DNA from: Chitinophagaceae bacterium
GTDB taxonomy: Bacteria; Bacteroidota; Bacteroidia; Chitinophagales; Chitinophagaceae
Reading direction: 5' to 3'
Assembly (NCBI GenBank): GCA_016713085.1
Contig: JADJPV010000002.1
Span: forward strand, 930,001 to 994,000
Length of the DNA stretch: 64,000 nucleotides
The position numbers and the translations under genes were made by a program. Below are positions 63,228 to 64,000 of the stretch, one piece after another (within the stretch, counting starts at the first letter, position 1; each line of letters begins with the position of its first letter). The notes beneath the pieces were generated by a model. That model made no database searches. It had not been told where the DNA came from and saw only the letters and a program-made list of their open reading frames with translations.

Positions 63228-64000
63228 GCTGTTTTTTTAAGGATGCTGTTACCAATTGCACAGCTTAAACAACGCTTTACATTACAGTAATTCTTTTTCA
63301 GATAAAGCAATGCCTGCGAATCAAATGCAGTGGAATGTGTTACACCTGTATTTTCCCATTGACGGGTAATGCGGTTGTTTTCCTTTGGCAATTCCTGCAG
63401 CCATTGCACGGCTTTTTGTTTCAGCTTATCATTTGCATGCTGTTCAGCATAAGCATAAAGCATGGGTATGATTGTGTTAATGAGTATATTTTCAATCATC
63501 ATTTTACCCAACCGTTTCTTTTTGAATTCAGCAGGTTCATTCAGCAGATAATGATAATGCCAGTAATCATTGGCAGTTACAGCAAGTAACTGTTTAATTG
63601 AATGCTGATCATCGGCTTCAATAACTTTTGAGAATAAATGACTCGACTGATGAATGAGCATTGCCAGTTGTGCTAAACGAACTGAAGGGAAATTAGATGG
63701 TCTCATCCTTAAAAAATGAAGCAAGTGGTTAACCGGCTTCAATTGATGTTTCTTGTGCAGGAATTTATATTCTTTCTGCAGCATGATGGGGTAATCTTCA
63801 GTAAACTCACCATTCAGTAAACCTGCCTGTCCCAGCAACAAAGCTTCTAACTGATGAATCTGATTTTTATGTTTTGCCAGAACTGTAACTGGGATTGTTT
63901 TGGCAATCGATTCAAATGCATCTGTATTAACAGTCATCCCGAAATTTCTTGCCAGCAATTGCCAGAAGGTTTCTTCCCAGTGATGATTGGTTTCCTGTAA
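63188..64000 (-). CDS. DUF2851 family protein (runs off the right edge)
   Basis: The frame is open from the window edge (LQETNHHWEETFWQLLARNFGM) to the stop at 63188, 270 residues of the C-terminal part. The text FGMTVNTDAFESIAKTIPVTVLAKHKNQIHQLEALLLGQAGLL and SNFPSVRLAQLAMLIHQSSHLF is typical of DUF2851. A C-terminal cluster of Cys (CNVKRCLSCAIGNSIL) resembles a metal-binding site. The function of the family is unknown. The N-terminus lies beyond the window. Confidence 0.85.
   Translation of the reverse strand, partial: LQETNHHWEETFWQLLARNFGMTVNTDAFESIAKTIPVTVLAKHKNQIHQLEALLLGQAGLLNGEFTEDYPIMLQKEYKFLHKKHQLKPVNHLLHFLRMRPSNFPSVRLAQLAMLIHQSSHLFSKVIEADDQHSIKQLLAVTANDYWHYHYLLNEPAEFKKKRLGKMMIENILINTIIPMLYAYAEQHANDKLKQKAVQWLQELPKENNRITRQWENTGVTHSTAFDSQALLYLKKNYCNVKRCLSCAIGNSILKKTAYQLNTTFCSISA

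Overview
The window reads as a chromosomal segment of a Bacteroidota bacterium, most likely of the family Chitinophagaceae (inference). The support is: roughly 40% GC; family-typical genes (DUF4270, DUF4249, DUF3822, DUF2851, DUF2027-Smr, a stand-alone glycogen synthase N-domain, the panC-panD block); TAnnTTTG-type -7 promoter elements in place of TATAAT; little sign of Shine-Dalgarno sequences; and a Bacteroidota-style RNase P RNA. No rRNA or tRNA gene was recognised.

Layout. 1-5.9 kb: an edge-truncated HTH regulator facing an outer-membrane barrel, then leftward rlmB, metK, a DUF4270 lipoprotein and a glycogen synthase-like protein. 6-13.2 kb: a rightward run for pantothenate (panC, panD, panB), a flippase-like membrane protein, heptose-1-P adenylyltransferase, and the polyphosphate pair ppk1-ppx. 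13.2-20.7 kb: two secreted unknowns, a TonB-dependent receptor, an ALDH7-type dehydrogenase, a subtilase and a DinB protein. 20.8-25.6 kb: rnpB, then an accessory stretch of small leftward genes, each ending 10-20 nt before a structured 110-bp repeat, with transposase-tail fragments, REP hairpins and a strictly 21-bp-phased tandem array. 25.6-36.1 kb: housekeeping, leftward (DUF2027-Smr, DoxX, mgsA, permease, prenyl diphosphate synthase, then DUF3822-rsmD-formyl-THF ligase-lpxK-rnr as an overlapping operon). 36.3-37.7 kb: a MATE transporter. 37.9-43.7 kb: an AT-rich island with a SIR2-STAND NTPase, a second AAA-type ATPase and a multi-pass membrane protein, which looks like an antiphage defence locus. 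44.1-64 kb: SPFH plus Arc-type regulator, an intracellular protein-glutaminase-like protein, a metallophosphoesterase, a B12/radical SAM protein, folB, trxB, DUF4249, the primary sigma factor, threonine aldolase, a C-terminal processing protease, a large glycosidase-like protein, a phosphodiester glycosidase, lipA, a barrel-like protein, OsmC and an edge-truncated DUF2851 protein.

A key caution is that at least fourteen genes are interrupted. Nearly all breaks are single-base length changes in homopolymers (rlmB, panC, the flippase, ppk1, MATE, SIR2-STAND, radical SAM and others). Two are in-frame TAA codons (metK, SIR2-STAND). Because essential genes are hit and the reading resumes perfectly after each break, I treat most as uncorrected sequencing errors. 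I annotate each such gene as one full-length CDS and describe where it breaks.

The most interesting material is the gene-plus-repeat array at 22-24.6 kb, the 21-bp-phased array at 24.9-25.3 kb, the SIR2-STAND island, and the palindromic repeats that have been absorbed into gene 3' ends (metK, dinB) and into rnpB.
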